A stretch of DNA of 64,000 bases. Source: an uncultured Clostridia bacterium. GTDB lineage: Bacteria; Bacillota; Clostridia; TANB77; CAG-508. Position 1 is the first letter of the stretch; every line of letters starts with the position of its first letter. Of the stretch, positions 10,451-18,889 are shown piece by piece. The position numbers and the translations under genes are program-made. The notes under the pieces are model-generated. The model did no database searches. It had not been told where the DNA came from and saw only the letters and a list, made by a program, of their open reading frames with translations. The DNA is taken from contig CAKPHG010000001.1 in the NCBI GenBank assembly GCA_934157035.1, forward strand, positions 248,001 to 312,000. Reading direction: 5' to 3'.

Positions 10451-10912
10451 ATGGAATTTGACAAAAATGTATGTCCTGTAGTTAATGTTGACGGAATAAT
10501 TGCATCTGGTAAACAATTTGACTTAGATATTCGTCTTCCAGAAGATAACAGAAATGTTATATATGGTGTTATTAAAGATTGTTTTGGCGATCCTGTTCGT
10601 GATGCTGTTGTTAAGTTAATAGAAGTAGTTTGTGAATGTGGTAAAGATGAAAGACGTCCTGTTTCTCACACATTTACAGATAAAGATGGAGAGTTTGTTT
10701 TTGGTCCTTTATGTGCTAACAAATTTTATGAAATTCAAATATGGGTAGATAATGTAAAACATTGTAAAGTATGTACAGAAGTAAAACATGAAGGCAAATG
10801 TTTAAAAGGTGTTAAATTAGACTGTAAACATGACTTCAAATGTGAAAAGAAAGATTGTTTAAGAAGTGAATCATCTTCATCAAGTAGTTCAAATAGTTCT
10901 AGTTGTTGCTAA
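10451..10912 (+). CDS. Cys-rich protein with a carboxypeptidase-regulatory-like (CnaB-type) domain
   Basis: The 153-aa product has a beta-sandwich repeat from about residue 35 (VIYGVIKDCFGDPVRDAVVKL ... TFTDKDGEFVFGPL ... YEIQIWV), the pattern of carboxypeptidase regulatory-like/CnaB domains. A Cys/Lys-rich segment follows, then a C-terminal run of serines ending SSCC. There is no signal peptide. Such Cys-rich proteins in spore formers are often structural (coat or exosporium), but that is inference. ATG follows AAAGAGG. It is monocistronic with its own terminator. Confidence 0.7.
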   Translation: MEFDKNVCPVVNVDGIIASGKQFDLDIRLPEDNRNVIYGVIKDCFGDPVRDAVVKLIEVVCECGKDERRPVSHTFTDKDGEFVFGPLCANKFYEIQIWVDNVKHCKVCTEVKHEGKCLKGVKLDCKHDFKCEKKDCLRSESSSSSSSNSSSCC

Positions 10913-10930
10913 TTTATATTTTTAACTGTC

Positions 10931-10965
10931 AAAAAGCAGATTACAAAAAATGTAATCTGCTTTTA
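10931..10965 (+). terminator. Terminator of the Cys-rich CnaB-like gene
   Basis: Inverted repeat AAAAGCAGATTACA / TGTAATCTGCTTTT with an A-rich loop and a T tail. Confidence 0.85.
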
Positions 10966-10974
10966 TTACTCATA

Positions 10975-11121
10975 TTATAATACTCCTATTTTTTTTGCAA
11001 ACTGTTTACCTTTTTTTATCATTTGTTTTTTACTTTTTCCTGACATTTCCTTATATAACATCATTGCACCTGCTGAAACAATTCCGCCCATTATCATTCC
11101 TTTTACAAATTTCATATCCAT
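10975..11121 (-). CDS. Small 48-aa protein with a glycine-rich membrane segment
   Basis: ATG at 11121 with AAAAGGAGG five bases upstream. The product starts MDMKFVKGMIMGGIVSAGAM, a glycine-zipper-like hydrophobic stretch resembling YtxH-type proteins, followed by a basic tail (KSKKQMIKKGKQFAKK). Probably a small membrane-associated protein. It lies directly downstream of the two TauE halves. Confidence 0.65.
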   Translation of the reverse strand: MDMKFVKGMIMGGIVSAGAMMLYKEMSGKSKKQMIKKGKQFAKKIGVL

Positions 11122-11149
11122 TTCATCCTCCTTTTATTACTTTTTATTA

Positions 11150-11524
11150 TTATGCATTTTTTCTTTTATTTTTATACTCTTTATATAATCTATAAATTTC
11201 ATAAATTGCTATAATAAGTAAAAAAATAGCAAAATATTTTTTTAAGTTGTTTGAACTTATATTATTAGAAATAACAGACCCTATAATTGCCCCTATTATT
11301 CCAAATACAGATACTACTTTCGTAACTTTAATGTCTACATTTTTGTTTTTTAAATTTGTTACTATTGCTGCAAGTGATGTAGGAATAAAGAAAACTAAAT
11401 TAGTTGCTTGGGCTATATGTTGTTCAAAGTTATTAAATAAAGTTAATAACAATATTAAAATAGTTCCTCCTCCCATTCCAAGGCCAGTTACTATTCCAGA
11501 AATTATTCCAAATAAAATTTCCAA
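11150..11524 (-). CDS. Half-size TauE/SafE membrane protein (C-terminal-type half)
   Basis: A 124-aa hydrophobic protein with the TauE/SafE signature GIVTGLGMGGGTILI near the N terminus and about four membrane segments. It is half the length of a normal TSUP exporter (about 250 aa). The start is TTG at 11524 behind GAGGGAAG. The other half lies 12 bases upstream. Both halves are intact ORFs with starts and ribosome sites, so they probably form a heterodimeric transporter of a sulfur or organic anion; the substrate is unknown. Confidence 0.75.
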   Translation of the reverse strand: MEILFGIISGIVTGLGMGGGTILILLLTLFNNFEQHIAQATNLVFFIPTSLAAIVTNLKNKNVDIKVTKVVSVFGIIGAIIGSVISNNISSNNLKKYFAIFLLIIAIYEIYRLYKEYKNKRKNA

Positions 11525-11536
11525 TTTTCTTCCCTC

Positions 11537-11890
11537 TTATGCAAATAAAATTTTTAAGGACACATAAATTAAAAATACTGTAAATAAAATTCTTATATAT
11601 TTTTTAGGAATTTTTCTCAATAATTTAGCACCTATAATTCCCCCAATAACTCCTCCAATTGCACATTTAATTCCTGTATTCCAATTTATATAATTTTGTT
11701 TATAATAAAAAATACTGCTAGTTACAACCATTGGTAAAATACAAAAAATCGCTGTTCCTCTTGCTTTTGTATCTTCCATTTTTAATAAATATATAAAAGC
11801 TGGAACTAGTAAAAGTCCTCCTCCAGAAGCAAACAATCCACATATCATTCCAGCTAATAGTCCTATTATCGGTTTTTTTAACCTTTCCAT
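11537..11890 (-). CDS. Half-size TauE/SafE membrane protein (N-terminal-type half)
   Basis: A 117-aa protein with GLLAGMICGLFASGGGLLLVPAF, the TauE/SafE N-terminal repeat, and four membrane segments. It pairs with the next gene downstream (12-base gap). The internal repeat of TSUP proteins makes a split into two separately coded halves plausible, and paired halves of this size are familiar in clostridia. ATG at 11890 follows AAAAGGAA. There is no CGG codon or other sign of frameshift at the junction. Confidence 0.75.
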   Translation of the reverse strand: MERLKKPIIGLLAGMICGLFASGGGLLLVPAFIYLLKMEDTKARGTAIFCILPMVVTSSIFYYKQNYINWNTGIKCAIGGVIGGIIGAKLLRKIPKKYIRILFTVFLIYVSLKILFA

Positions 11891-11944
11891 AAAAATTCCT
11901 TTTATTTTTTAGTATGCAACTTTTTGTAATTTTTATTCATCTTA

Positions 11945-13082
11945 TTAGGCATTATTATAAATAATTTTCTTTAATTGTTCTACTAAAAATTCTATATCTT
12001 CTTTTGTATTTTCATCTCCTATTGTAATTCTTAAAGTTCCATCTGCCATTTTCTTTTCTACTCCTATTGCTATTAATACATGTGACGGTGTAGATTGCCC
12101 TGAACTACAAGCACTTCCTGCAGAAGCACATATTCCTACTTCATCTAGTTTTAATAATAACTCTTCTGCCTGTACATTAGGAAATGAAACATTAATGTTT
12201 CCGGGCAATCTATTTTCTCTTGCACCATTTAACTTGCTTTCTGGGAAATTTTTTTCTATTTCCAAAATACAATAATCTCTTAAATTTTTTAATCTTGCAT
12301 TATATTCATCCAAATGTCTAGTAGCCAGTTCTATTGCCCTTCCTAAACCTACTATTCCTGCAATGTTCTCTGTTCCAGCCCTTTTATTTTTCTCTTGATG
12401 ACCACCATCTTGTATTCTTTCAAATTCTATTCCTTCTCTTACATATAAAGCTCCTACTCCTTTTGGTCCATAAAATTTATGTGCTGACATAGATAGCAAA
12501 TCTATATTCATTTTTTCTACGTCTATTTTAACATTTCCAACTGCTTGAACACTATCTGTATGAAATAAAACTCCATGTTTTTTTGCTATTTTTCCTATTT
12601 CTTCTATTGGTTCTATTGTGCCTATTTCATTATTTGCAAACATTACACTAATTAATAATGTATCTTGTCTAATACTTCTTTCTAATTCTTGTAGTGAAAT
12701 ATTTCCGTTTTTATCTACATTTAAATATGTTATTTCATATCCTTGTCTTTCTAAACTTTTACAACTTTCAAGTATCGCAGGGTGTTCTATTTTGGTTGTA
12801 ATTATATGTCTTCCTTTTTTATTATTTGCATAGGCTATACCTTTTAACGCCAAATTATCCGCTTCACTTCCACATGAAGTAAAGTATATTTCTTTTGTTT
12901 TCGCATTTATCGCATCTGCTACTTTTTTTCTTGCGTTTTCTAGTGCTCTCTTACTTTCTCTTCCGTTTTGAATATAATGAAGATGCATTTCCGTATTCTA
13001 CGTTAAAATAAGGTATCATTTCTCTTAATACATCTTCTTTTACAGCTGTTGTTGCAGCATGATCAAAATACCTAATTTTCAT
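11945..13082 (-). CDS. iscS: Cysteine desulfurase, reading frame shifts +1 at codon 40 (CGG)
   Basis: A PLP enzyme moving sulfur from cysteine to acceptors for Fe-S and thio-tRNA synthesis; mnmA in this window would use it. Translation starts at ATG 13082 behind GAGGAGAG and reads MKIRYFDHAATTAVKEDV to YGNASSLYSK, then meets CGG at 12963-12965. In the zero frame a stop follows soon after. Dropping one C gives ...YSK-GRESKRALENAR, the family sequence, continuing with SMSAHKFYGPKGVG (Schiff-base Lys) and SAGSACSSG (catalytic Cys). The total of 378 aa is normal. Either programmed +1 frameshifting or a sequence error; see findings. Confidence 0.85.
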
Positions 13083-13181
13083 ATTCTCTCCTCTTATTTT
13101 TTATTTTCTATTATTATATTATTTTTTGTTATATTATATTCTTTATAATTTCCATATAAAAAAGATAGCAATTTTACATTG

Positions 13182-13727
13182 TTATCTTTGTATATCTCTT
13201 TTATTTGTTTTTGAATTTTCTTCTTGTTTAAAAGATTCTGTTTTCTGTTCACTTCTTTTTCTTAGTTCTTCTTGAAATTGTTTATGTGTTCTAGGTTTAA
13301 TTTCTTTGCTTGTAACTTCTGGTTTATTTATATTTATTTCATCTAAAAATTGTTTTATAGTTTTAAAAAAACTACTTTTAACATCTGGCTTTTCTTGTCT
13401 TTCCTCTAACATTCTATCTAAACTATGTCTCTCATAGATTTCTATTGCTTTTTTCATTCTTATTTTTCTTTTATTCTCTTCTATCTTTTGTTTTCGCTTC
13501 TCTTCTATTTCTTCACGACATGTCTGTGTATACTTTTTAGTTTCTTCCATTCTTTTTTCTTCATTTATTAGGTATTTATCTCTTTGTTTATTCCACAAAT
13601 CTTTTTTCATATCTTGTATAAGTTCTTTGTTTGGTATTTCTTTATTGTTTTCCATAGCTTTTATTATTGCATCTACTTCTAACTGTTTTCCTTGCTTAGC
13701 TAAAATTTCTTCTACTTTCTCTTCCAT
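13182..13727 (-). CDS. Hypothetical coiled-coil protein
   Basis: A 181-aa, extremely charged protein dominated by Glu and Lys. A probable coiled coil runs from about residue 35 to 120 (RMEETKKYTQTCREEIEEKRKQ and following) with a polar tail. No signal peptide or known domain is seen. ATG at 13727 follows AAGGAG. A weak hairpin at about 13162-13190 overlaps its stop codon and may be its terminator. Confidence 0.55.
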   Translation of the reverse strand: MEEKVEEILAKQGKQLEVDAIIKAMENNKEIPNKELIQDMKKDLWNKQRDKYLINEEKRMEETKKYTQTCREEIEEKRKQKIEENKRKIRMKKAIEIYERHSLDRMLEERQEKPDVKSSFFKTIKQFLDEININKPEVTSKEIKPRTHKQFQEELRKRSEQKTESFKQEENSKTNKRDIQR

Positions 13728-13827
13728 TCTAATCTCCTTTTTAGCATTTTACTTATTATATGCAAATAGCTCTAGAAACTTTACTTTCTAAAGCTATTTA
13801 TATATAAGTTTTTTATGTTAAACAAAT

Positions 13828-14163
13828 TTAATTAGATGATACCCATCTTAATACTTTTATATCTTTATATGTATTTAATACATCTTCGTATTTTTCATAT
13901 TCTTCTTCCCATATCATTTTTGGAACTTTATCAAATGCACTAAATACTTTTTCTGCCTCCATTAAAAATATTATTTGTTCTTGTGGACTCATTTTTTGAT
14001 ATTTTTTTGAAAAAGCATATAATTTATCTAACATTTGATTTGCTTCTATAAAACTCCAAAAGTCTTTTACATTCATTCCTGCTAATTTTAGTTGCATTAT
14101 AGCATATACTACAAGTGCAAATATTATAAATAATAATATATAAATAATTGTCATTAGTTCCAT
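13828..14163 (-). CDS. Hypothetical 111-aa single-pass membrane protein
   Basis: The ATG at 14163 is preferred because AAGGTG lies just upstream. A longer reading to 14223 has no site. Residues 4-25 (MTIIYILLFIIFALVVYAIM) form a membrane anchor, followed by a soluble Glu-rich helical domain with many aromatic residues, ending VLRWVSSN. Family unknown. It lies downstream of murT-gatD on the same strand, about 100 bases away. Confidence 0.55.
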   Translation of the reverse strand: MELMTIIYILLFIIFALVVYAIMQLKLAGMNVKDFWSFIEANQMLDKLYAFSKKYQKMSPQEQIIFLMEAEKVFSAFDKVPKMIWEEEYEKYEDVLNTYKDIKVLRWVSSN

Positions 14164-14266
14164 TTTTTTCACCTTCTCTTTTGAATATATTATTATTATA
14201 ACACTTATGTAATGTTTTTGCAATATTTTTGTAATAATTTTGTAATATTTTCGTAATATATTTCTT

Positions 14267-14974
14267 CTATAACTTTTTAAATTCTTGCAATCTTTGATTA
14301 TACGCAGCTTTTATATCTTCTTCAAAAGCTATTTTTGTATTATTTAATTTCATTTTTTTAAATAGTTTCTCAGTAAATAATGGATTTAATATTAGTATTG
14401 GTCCTATTAAATAGGTTGCTATAAATTTATTTTTCATTATTCCTTCAAATTTAGATTTTTTATTTAATCCTACTCCTTTTTCTACTTTTGCAAAATAGTT
14501 TTCTTCATTATTTCCATACGCAAATGTAAATTGACTTTTAAAACCTACTATATCTATGTTTTCCCATTTTCCAATAAAAATACTATTGTATCTATGAAGC
14601 ATATCTCTTTTAGCATAAATATCAAATATTCCAAGTGCTTCTATCTTGCTTCCATCTTCATTCTCAATGTACTTTCCAAAAATTTCTATAGCATTTCCAG
14701 TTATTAAAAATATAACATTTTCTTCTATTAGTTCTTCTATTCTATCTTTATATGGTTTCAATTTTTTTATTACTTTTTCTTGCATATTTTCAGTCATTGG
14801 TCCTAAATATATGAAATTAACTTTTTCATTTGCAAAACAAGGTTCTTCATCAAATGCTGTTTCTATAAAATCTGCATTTGGTAAGCATTTTTTTAAATAT
14901 TTCATATTGCTTATATCACCATACAAATTACAAAACTCTGGAAATAAAATTTCTATTTTTAATTTTTCTTCCAT
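14267..14974 (-). CDS. gatD: GatD-like glutamine amidotransferase partner lacking catalytic residues
   Basis: A 235-aa CobB/CobQ-type class I amidotransferase fold protein placed three bases after murT, as GatD usually is. GatD normally releases ammonia from glutamine for MurT to amidate lipid II. Here the nucleophile-elbow region reads FLITGNAIEIFG (residues 89-100), with Thr92 where the catalytic Cys belongs, and the His motif YLHGP reads YLIGP with Ile190. Substrate-loop features such as NLYGD and the closing ILNPLF are kept. It therefore looks catalytically dead as a glutaminase and may be structural, or ammonia may be taken directly. The start is ATG at 14974 with a weak ribosome site, so it depends on coupling to murT. 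Confidence 0.75.
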   Translation of the reverse strand: MEEKLKIEILFPEFCNLYGDISNMKYLKKCLPNADFIETAFDEEPCFANEKVNFIYLGPMTENMQEKVIKKLKPYKDRIEELIEENVIFLITGNAIEIFGKYIENEDGSKIEALGIFDIYAKRDMLHRYNSIFIGKWENIDIVGFKSQFTFAYGNNEENYFAKVEKGVGLNKKSKFEGIMKNKFIATYLIGPILILNPLFTEKLFKKMKLNNTKIAFEEDIKAAYNQRLQEFKKL

Positions 14975-14977
14975 GCT

Positions 14978-16360
14978 TTATTCCATTCCTTTCATATTTT
15001 CTATTTTTTTAACAACCCTATCTTTAATTTCATTTTTTAATTCTATTGAATATAAATCATGTAATATAAATACTTTATCTATATTTTCTAAATCTAGTTT
15101 TTCTACTAATGCCAATTCATCTCTTTGACATACAACCTTGTTCATATCTATATTTGCCATTTGTAATCTTACTTTTGTATCTAGATATCTTGCTCCTGCT
15201 GTTAATATTTGTTTAATTGAATCATCATTTAAGAATTCATAATCTGTATCATAATGCCATGCAATATTTTCAGAACCTGATGCAGCCTCATGAAGATCAT
15301 CTAGAAGTACAAATACTGCCTTGTTTCCATTTTCTTTTCTTACATAGTCAAAAGCTCTTGAACATGCTATTGGATTCATTCCCTTTGAAAGCTGTGTAAT
15401 AACTTCTATTCCGTTCACTTCTTGCTTACTATATCTTGTATCTACTATTTTCTGTTTTTTTAATATAGGATTTATTTGCTTCCTATTTAATCCTATTTCT
15501 TTTAAAACTGTTATTGTTGCAAGCATATTATAAACATTTATAATATTATTATTTATTAATTCGTATTCTTCTAACTGTTCATTATGTTTAATTACCATTT
15601 TGTTGTTTTCTAAATCTAATTTTGTTACTTCATAGTCTATATTTGGTGATTTAAAATCACATTTACTACAATGAGCTCGTCCTATATGATTGTATCTTAC
15701 AAAATCATACTCTAACTTACTATTGCATCTAGGACATACAATAATATCTCTTGCTATATTTTCGCATCTATCTGTGTCTGTAGGTAATCTATCTATTCCA
15801 AAGTATACTCTTTGGTTTTCAGGTGCTAAATTACTTACAATTAAGTCGTCTCCATTTAATATAAGTTTTGTTTCTTTTGGAATACTAGTACTTAGCATAT
15901 TTGATATAAATTCTGTATGTGCATTTCTCATTAAAGAATCTCTAAATAAATTAGTACATATTAAATAAGTTGGCTTTACGTATGGATATATTTTTATTGA
16001 ACTTCTTTCATCAATTTCAAATACTGCTATATTAACTTTAGCCTTTCCCGATAATTTTGTATCCTTTATAAAGGCAGAAGCTATTCCAGAATTTGTATTT
16101 GATCCTAAATGATTATCTATAAAATTATAATTATTTTCTCTTAGACAATCTTCTATCATATTACATACTGTAGTTTTTCCATTTGTTCCTGTAACTGCTA
16201 TTATTGTTTCTGGTTTATTTATTTGTTCTAAAAAATCAGGACATATTGTCACTGCTAATTTTCCTGGAAATTGAGTTGCATCTCTTCTTAAAATTTTTAG
16301 TACTATTACTAATATTTTTGCTAGATAAAAAGCTATATAATATTTTATATTTTTCTTCAT
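14978..16360 (-). CDS. murT: MurT-like Mur ligase (lipid II isoglutaminyl synthase subunit)
   Basis: MurT amidates the D-glutamate of lipid II with its partner GatD. The 460-aa protein has an N-terminal membrane-like segment, the Mur-ligase ATP loop GTNGKTT at residues 58-64, SNTNSGIASAF, and the MurT-specific zinc ribbon with Cys209, Cys212, Cys231 and Cys234 (CPRC...CSKC). The C-terminal DUF1727 region includes DTRYSKQEVNGI and a FVLLDDLHEAASG stretch. ATG at 16360 follows GAGGG. The partner gene downstream lacks its catalytic residues, which makes the pair unusual. Confidence 0.85.
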   Translation of the reverse strand: MKKNIKYYIAFYLAKILVIVLKILRRDATQFPGKLAVTICPDFLEQINKPETIIAVTGTNGKTTVCNMIEDCLRENNYNFIDNHLGSNTNSGIASAFIKDTKLSGKAKVNIAVFEIDERSSIKIYPYVKPTYLICTNLFRDSLMRNAHTEFISNMLSTSIPKETKLILNGDDLIVSNLAPENQRVYFGIDRLPTDTDRCENIARDIIVCPRCNSKLEYDFVRYNHIGRAHCSKCDFKSPNIDYEVTKLDLENNKMVIKHNEQLEEYELINNNIINVYNMLATITVLKEIGLNRKQINPILKKQKIVDTRYSKQEVNGIEVITQLSKGMNPIACSRAFDYVRKENGNKAVFVLLDDLHEAASGSENIAWHYDTDYEFLNDDSIKQILTAGARYLDTKVRLQMANIDMNKVVCQRDELALVEKLDLENIDKVFILHDLYSIELKNEIKDRVVKKIENMKGME

Positions 16361-16489
16361 TTTTTCCCTCTTCTTTAACTATCTTTTGCTTATTTTACCT
16401 TTATTTAAAGTTTTTATCAATATTAAATAATAAATTTTTGATATTATTTTATTTTTTAATACATATATTTAAATTAAGGTGACATATAT

Positions 16490-17308
16490 ATGAAAATTTT
16501 TATTTTTACTAAAAAACATATTCTAATTTTTATAACTACTCTTTTAATTTTTTTTAGCTATTCTTTTTATTGTATTTTTGCTAAAAATTATAATTCTTTT
16601 TGTTACGAAAATACAGTATTTTGCGTTAGCTCATTATCGGATTTTAAAGATGCCTCTTCTTATGGTATACAAGAGAAAATAGATAATATTTATAAATCAA
16701 AAGAAAAAATAGCATATCTAACTTTTGATGATGGTCCTACTAAAGTTGCTACTACTAAAGTTTTAGATATTTTAAAAGAAGAAAATGTAAAAGCTACTTT
16801 TTTTGTCATCGGTTATAGGGTAAAAGAATTTCCTGAAACTATAAAAAGAGAATATGAGGAAGGTCATTTCATTGCCAATCATACATATTCTCATAAAAAC
16901 TCAAAACTCTACCAAAGCAAAGATACTTTTTTAAATGAATTGAAATCTACAGAAACTGCTATCTCTGAAGCTATTGGAACTAATTATACTTCTCATCTTT
17001 TTCGTTTTCCAAATGGTTCTAAAGGAACTTCATATTCAGGTAGCAAGAAAAAATGTATTGGTTATTTAAAGGACTTAAATTATGGATATGTTGATTGGAA
17101 CGCTTTAAATCAAGATTCTATTGGTCACTATACTGCTTCTCAACTTCTTAATAATTTGAAAAAAAGTTGTAAAAATAAAGATAGTCTGGTTATATTAATG
17201 CATGACACCGCTGATGTAAGTAGATCTTACTTGGCTCTTCAAGATTCTATTAAATTTTTAAAAAGTGAAGGCTATAGTTTTAAAACTTTTGAAGAATTTA
17301 CAAAATAA
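16490..17308 (+). CDS. Secreted polysaccharide (peptidoglycan) deacetylase
   Basis: A 272-aa NodB-domain protein. Residues 9-30 are a signal anchor. Motifs are TFDDGP (catalytic Asp and first metal ligand), HFIANHTYSHKN (His-x3-His type), RFPNGS, and a late VILMHDTADVS carrying the second catalytic His. It probably removes acetyl groups from cell-wall or spore N-acetyl sugars. ATG follows AAGGTGA. It has its own terminator and is divergent from murT, with about 130 bases between them. Confidence 0.85.
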   Translation: MKIFIFTKKHILIFITTLLIFFSYSFYCIFAKNYNSFCYENTVFCVSSLSDFKDASSYGIQEKIDNIYKSKEKIAYLTFDDGPTKVATTKVLDILKEENVKATFFVIGYRVKEFPETIKREYEEGHFIANHTYSHKNSKLYQSKDTFLNELKSTETAISEAIGTNYTSHLFRFPNGSKGTSYSGSKKKCIGYLKDLNYGYVDWNALNQDSIGHYTASQLLNNLKKSCKNKDSLVILMHDTADVSRSYLALQDSIKFLKSEGYSFKTFEEFTK

Positions 17309-17330
17309 TAATTTAATATTTTATATAATA

Positions 17331-17375
17331 AAGCATCACAATTTGGAATATCCATAATTGTGATGCTTCTTTTAT
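17331..17375 (+). terminator. Terminator of the deacetylase gene
   Basis: 13-bp inverted repeat AAGCATCACAATT / AATTGTGATGCTT followed by TCTTTTATTT. It can also serve the convergent 82-aa gene. Confidence 0.85.
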
Positions 17376-17620
17376 TTATTATTTCGTATATAACCTTCTA
17401 GTCTAAATAAAAAGTCTTCAATGTTTGATAAGCGCATTTCAAACACTTGATTTGTCATGTCACTTATTTCATTATACTCTTGCATTTTCATTAGTTTTTT
17501 CATAATTTCTTTAAAATTCTTTTGTGATTGATTTGAAAATAACTCTTGTCCATCTTTTAGTTCATTTAAAACTACATTTATTTCTTCGATTTGGTTATTT
17601 GCCTTTGGATTTTCTTCCAT
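17372..17620 (-). CDS. Hypothetical 82-aa helical protein
   Basis: The ATG at 17620 sits behind AAGAGGTGA; in-frame starts 6 and 9 bases further upstream are too close to that site. The product is acidic to neutral and helical with heptad-like spacing (IEEINVVLNELKDGQELF and RLSNIEDFLFRLEGYI), which suggests a short coiled coil. No known family. It is located between the deacetylase and mnmA. Confidence 0.5.
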   Translation of the reverse strand: MEENPKANNQIEEINVVLNELKDGQELFSNQSQKNFKEIMKKLMKMQEYNEISDMTNQVFEMRLSNIEDFLFRLEGYIRNNK

Positions 17621-17700
17621 ATACATCACCTCTTTCGAATAAACTATCGTAATTTTAACAATTCTTTATAACAAAGTCAATAGTTTTACGAAAATTTGTT

Positions 17701-18792
17701 TTATATTATTTTCCCTCCACCTAGTACAACATCAGCTATATAAAATACTACAGATTGTCCTGGTGTTATTGCTCTTTGTGGTTCTTCAAATGTTACTTTT
17801 GCTATTCCATCTTCTTGAACTTCTAAAGTAGCTTTTGCTTCTTTTGCTCTATATCTTACTTTTGCCATAACTTCTATTTTTTTAGTTAAATCTATATCTA
17901 GTAAAAAGTTTAATTCGTTTGCATATAATTCGTTTGTATACAAGTCTTTTTCTGTTCCTACTATTACTTCATTTTTATTTTTATCTAATTTTACTACATA
18001 TAAAGGTTCTTTATAAGAAATTCCTAATCCTTTTCTTTGACCTACTGTGTAATAAATAAGACCTTTGTGTTTTCCAAGTATTGTACCATCTTTTAAGACT
18101 ATATTTCCTTTTGAAGGTAATCTATCTAAATTTTTTTCTAAGAAATTTCCATAGTCATTATCTGGTATAAAACATACTTCTTGACTATCTTTTTTATGAG
18201 CTACATTTAACTCATATTCTTCTGCAATTTTTCTTACATCTGCTTTATCTGTAAAATCTTCTAATGGAAATATCATTTTAGGCAATACTTCCCTTGGAAT
18301 ACTATATAAGAAATATGTTTGATCTTTTTTAGTAGACTCAGATTTTTTCATAACATATTGATTATATTTTTCGGAATATTCTATTTTTGCATAATGTCCT
18401 GTTGATACGTAATCACATCCAAGCTCTAATGCCTTTTTATAAAATGTTCCAAATTTTAAATATTTGTTACATTCTATACATGGATTTGGCGTTCTACAGT
18501 TTTTATAGCAATTTACAAAATCATCTATTACATATTCTTTAAAATCTGCTTCACAATTTAAGGTATAATGTGGAACTTCTATTTTATCACATACTCTTTT
18601 TGCATCATTAGTAGCACTAAATGAGCAACATCCACCTTCTATTTCTGGGTTTTCTTTATCTTCCCAAAGTTTCATTGTTGCTCCTATTACCTCGTAGCCC
18701 GCTTCTTTAAGTAAAACAGCTGATACACTGCTATCAACCCCTCCACTCATTCCTAGTAATACTTTTCCTTTTTTCCTTTCTTTTATTGCCAT
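17701..18792 (-). CDS. mnmA: tRNA 2-thiouridylase MnmA
   Basis: MnmA thiolates U34 of tRNAs for Lys, Glu and Gln using sulfur from a cysteine desulfurase. The 363-aa enzyme has the PP-loop GMSGGVDSSVS at residues 14-24, a catalytic Cys in NPCIECNKYLKFG and the partner Cys in DSQEVCFIPD. A C-terminal beta-barrel ends in GQSVVFYIADVVLGGG. ATG at 18792 follows AGGAGG. The split-frame cysteine desulfurase at 11.9-13.1 kb is its likely sulfur donor. Confidence 0.95.
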   Translation of the reverse strand: MAIKERKKGKVLLGMSGGVDSSVSAVLLKEAGYEVIGATMKLWEDKENPEIEGGCCSFSATNDAKRVCDKIEVPHYTLNCEADFKEYVIDDFVNCYKNCRTPNPCIECNKYLKFGTFYKKALELGCDYVSTGHYAKIEYSEKYNQYVMKKSESTKKDQTYFLYSIPREVLPKMIFPLEDFTDKADVRKIAEEYELNVAHKKDSQEVCFIPDNDYGNFLEKNLDRLPSKGNIVLKDGTILGKHKGLIYYTVGQRKGLGISYKEPLYVVKLDKNKNEVIVGTEKDLYTNELYANELNFLLDIDLTKKIEVMAKVRYRAKEAKATLEVQEDGIAKVTFEEPQRAITPGQSVVFYIADVVLGGGKII

Positions 18793-18847
18793 AACTGTTC
18801 CTCCTTAGGGCACAAATTTGGTTATTTTTCAACCCTTCCAAATAAAC

Positions 18848-18882
18848 ACAGAGATTTTATAAGTTGCCAAAAAAATCTCTGT
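18848..18882 (-). terminator. Terminator of aspS
   Basis: 11-bp inverted repeat ACAGAGATTTT / AAAATCTCTGT with a loop of about 13 bases, in the gap between aspS and mnmA. Confidence 0.6.
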
Positions 18883-18889
18883 TTTAATG

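Noticed and set aside
10485..10494. Other ACGGA words (for example GTT GAC GGA in the Cys-rich gene) as further frameshift sites
   Set aside because: There the C is the third base of the previous codon and GGA is already in frame, so no shift is needed. Only zero-frame CGG cases break genes.
11522..11540. Frameshift joining the two TauE halves
   Set aside because: Both halves have complete ends and separate ribosome sites, and there is no CGG or homopolymer at the junction.
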